Below are positions 62,805 to 64,000 of a stretch of 64,000 nucleotides of DNA, piece after piece (position 1 is the stretch's first letter; each line of letters opens with the position of its first letter). This DNA comes from Pseudoduganella lutea (lineage in GTDB: Bacteria; Pseudomonadota; Gammaproteobacteria; Burkholderiales; Burkholderiaceae_D), in the NCBI RefSeq assembly GCF_004209755.1, contig NZ_CP035913.1:5146001-5210000 (forward strand). The letters run 5' to 3'. The position numbers were made by a program, and so were the translations under genes. The notes under the pieces were generated by a model, which ran no database searches, was not told where the DNA came from, and saw nothing but the letters and a program-made list of their open reading frames with translations.

Positions 62805-63782
62805 TCAGCGCGCCGTCAGCGCGGTGTACGGCACCGGCAGCCAGTCGAATGCCATCCCCGCGGTGCGCACGTAGCCGATCCCGGGGAACGGCGTGTGCGC
62901 GGCGGCCACCAGGTAGCCGCGCCGCGCCGCGTCCGCGAACGCGGCCTTGCGCTGGCGGGCCGCCGCCGGTGAATCCACGTCGAAGCGGATCGTGATGTCC
63001 GGCGCGGCGAACTGCACGTCCTTCGCGTGCAGCAGGTCGCCCCAGAAGTGCAGTTCCTTGCCGCCGCTCTTCAGCACATAGACCGTGTGGCCCGGCGTGT
63101 GGCCCACGGCCGGCCGCGTGGACAGGCCCGGCAGCAATTCCGCCGTGCCCTCGAACGTCTTCACTTTCCCCATGGCCCGGTAGGGCGCGAACTGTTCCGC
63201 AGCCTGGTCGAAGCCGGCACGCTGGTTCTCCGCGGCGCGCGGCCTGTTGGCCAGGTCAAACCAGAAATCCGCATCGTGCCGGTTCACGTACACCGTGGCA
63301 TTCGGGAACAGCGCCGCGCCGTCGGCCGTGAGCCCGCCCGAATGGTCGCCGTGCACGTGCGTGATCAGCACCGCATCCACCTGTTCCGGCGCGTAGCCGG
63401 CGGCGCGCAGGCTTTCCTGCAGGCGCCCGCCGGCACCTGGGCCGAACAGCTTGCCGGCGCCCGTATCGACCAGCACCAGGTGCGTTCCCGTATTGACCAG
63501 ATAGGCATTGATCGACGTTTCCACCTGCGGCGCCAGGTGGCTGCGCGCGAGCAGGGCGTTGACCTGCGCCGGCGTCGTGTTGGTCAGCAGCTGGTCCAGC
63601 GGAATCGTCACCGTGCCGTCGGAAATCGCCGTCACCTCGGCGGTGCCCACCATCATGCGGTAATAGCCGGGTGCCTGGGCAAGTGCCATCGGCGCGGCGG
63701 CCTGCGCCGCCGGCACGGCGATCGCGCTCGCCAGGACGGCGCCGGCCACCAGGGTCATCATCAGTTTCCTTGTCTTGTTCAT
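62805..63782 (-). CDS. Secreted metallo-beta-lactamase-fold hydrolase
   Basis: A 325-residue exported protein (signal peptide ~1-29, VPAAQAAA). The MBL domain has the metal motif HVHGDH at 142-147, an Asp in VNRHDADFW, His in GHTPGHTVY, and a final His in AAAHTPFPGIGY. Similar proteins include lactonases and uncharacterised MBL hydrolases; a quorum-quenching role is possible but not shown. ATG 63782 has GGAGAATGCC upstream and begins the signal peptide. It is divergent from a LysR gene, its likely regulator. Confidence 0.88.
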   Translation of the reverse strand: MNKTRKLMMTLVAGAVLASAIAVPAAQAAAPMALAQAPGYYRMMVGTAEVTAISDGTVTIPLDQLLTNTTPAQVNALLARSHLAPQVETSINAYLVNTGTHLVLVDTGAGKLFGPGAGGRLQESLRAAGYAPEQVDAVLITHVHGDHSGGLTADGAALFPNATVYVNRHDADFWFDLANRPRAAENQRAGFDQAAEQFAPYRAMGKVKTFEGTAELLPGLSTRPAVGHTPGHTVYVLKSGGKELHFWGDLLHAKDVQFAAPDITIRFDVDSPAAARQRKAAFADAARRGYLVAAAHTPFPGIGYVRTAGMAFDWLPVPYTALTAR

Positions 63783-63850
63783 GGCATTCTCCATCATCGG
63801 TGCCGCGCGACGGCGCAGCGATGACGCCATGATGTAAGATGGCCTTCTAT

Positions 63851-63865
63851 CAATCAAATCGATTG
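63851..63865. promoter_or_regulatory. Inverted repeat between the MBL and LysR genes
   Basis: CAATC and GATTG flank AAATC, a T-N11-A-like dyad of the kind bound by LysR regulators. It lies 69 bp upstream of the MBL gene and 3 bp before the lysR-type ATG, so it could serve both. Confidence 0.5.
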
Positions 63866-63867
63866 TC

Positions 63868-64000
63868 ATGATTTCCACTATCAACGAACGCAATTTTCGG
63901 GGCGTGGACCTGAACCTGCTCGTCACGTTCCTCGTGCTGATGCGGGAGCGCAGCGTCTCCGGCGCGGCGCGCAAGCTGTTCATCGGCCAGCCAGCCGCAA
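63868..64000 (+). CDS. LysR-family regulator, N-terminal 44 residues (3' end outside window)
   Basis: Only the start is present. ATG 63868 opens a frame to the window end with NFRGVDLNLLVTFLVLMRERSVSGAARKL, which fits the LysR winged helix-turn-helix (DLNLL start, SxxxAARKL recognition helix). It is divergent from the MBL gene, the usual LysR regulator/target layout. The effector domain is not visible. Confidence 0.82.
   Translation, partial: MISTINERNFRGVDLNLLVTFLVLMRERSVSGAARKLFIGQPAA

Overview
The window is about 64 kb of high-GC chromosome. Gene content and order fit a betaproteobacterium of the Oxalobacteraceae, most like the Massilia/Duganella/Pseudoduganella group. The evidence is the betaproteobacterial block yceD-rpmF-plsX-fabH-fabD-fabG-acpP-fabF-rpoE-rseA-mucD-lepA-lepB-rnc-era-recO-pdxJ-acpS-uvrC-pgsA, a Xanthomonas-type TonB receptor with extracellular glycoside hydrolases, and scattered GC-rich palindromic repeats. 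The genus is inferred from gene content and was not tested.

Layout. 1-3.9 kb: the 3' end of a DUF349 gene, moaE, and clpB behind a good sigma-32-type promoter. 3.9-11.5 kb: an accessory island with two paralogous winged-helix/NTPase/TPR regulators flanking a degenerate aldehyde-dehydrogenase-fold gene and a small unknown gene. It also holds an 18-bp-period array of small palindromes and a coding minisatellite. 11.4-18.6 kb: a secreted GH39 glycosidase, a membrane-spanning AraC-type regulator, a methyl-accepting chemotaxis protein, and a divergent AraC/MFS exporter pair. 18.6-22.9 kb: rraA-like, rlmJ, an EAL-HDOD protein, a tetrapyrrole-methylase-family methyltransferase and a Maf/YceF protein. 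23.1-29.8 kb: the ribosomal L32 and fatty-acid synthesis cluster. 30.2-33.8 kb: the sigma-E module, with a very short RseA, no RseB gene, and a MucD/DegQ protease. 34-43.6 kb: lepA-lepB-rnc-era-recO-pdxJ-acpS-uvrC-pgsA, much of it with overlapping stops and starts. 43.6-44.3 kb: four identical tRNA-Gly(GCC) genes and one tRNA-Cys(GCA) behind a consensus promoter and ahead of an intrinsic terminator. 44.4-50.9 kb: two c-di-GMP signalling proteins and an MscS-type channel. 51.1-61.6 kb: a polysaccharide-use locus with a META lipoprotein, a GH26 lipoprotein carrying a CBM10-like module, GH3, a TonB-dependent receptor, CBM2-GH6 and a broken glucokinase. Two near-identical LacI-type operator palindromes lie between GH3 and the receptor. 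61.8-64 kb: a quinone-oxidoreductase-like protein, a secreted metallo-beta-lactamase-fold hydrolase, and the start of a divergent LysR regulator.

How the genes work together. The centre of the window is core metabolism and translation. The acyl carrier protein (acpP), the enzyme that activates it (acpS) and the enzymes that use it (fabH, fabD, fabG, fabF, plsX) lie within 17 kb. The outer parts are environmental: chemotaxis, c-di-GMP control, osmotic protection, envelope stress, and degradation of plant polysaccharides (cellulose, mannan and probably xylan-type glycosides).

Most unusual points: the paired NTPase regulators around a dehydrogenase-fold protein that has lost catalytic motifs; the palindrome array at 6782-6848; repeat-derived sequence forming the N-terminus of the annotated recO frame; a truncated, apparently soluble RseA followed by 35-bp tandem repeats; and a decayed, frameshifted glucokinase inside a cellulose locus.
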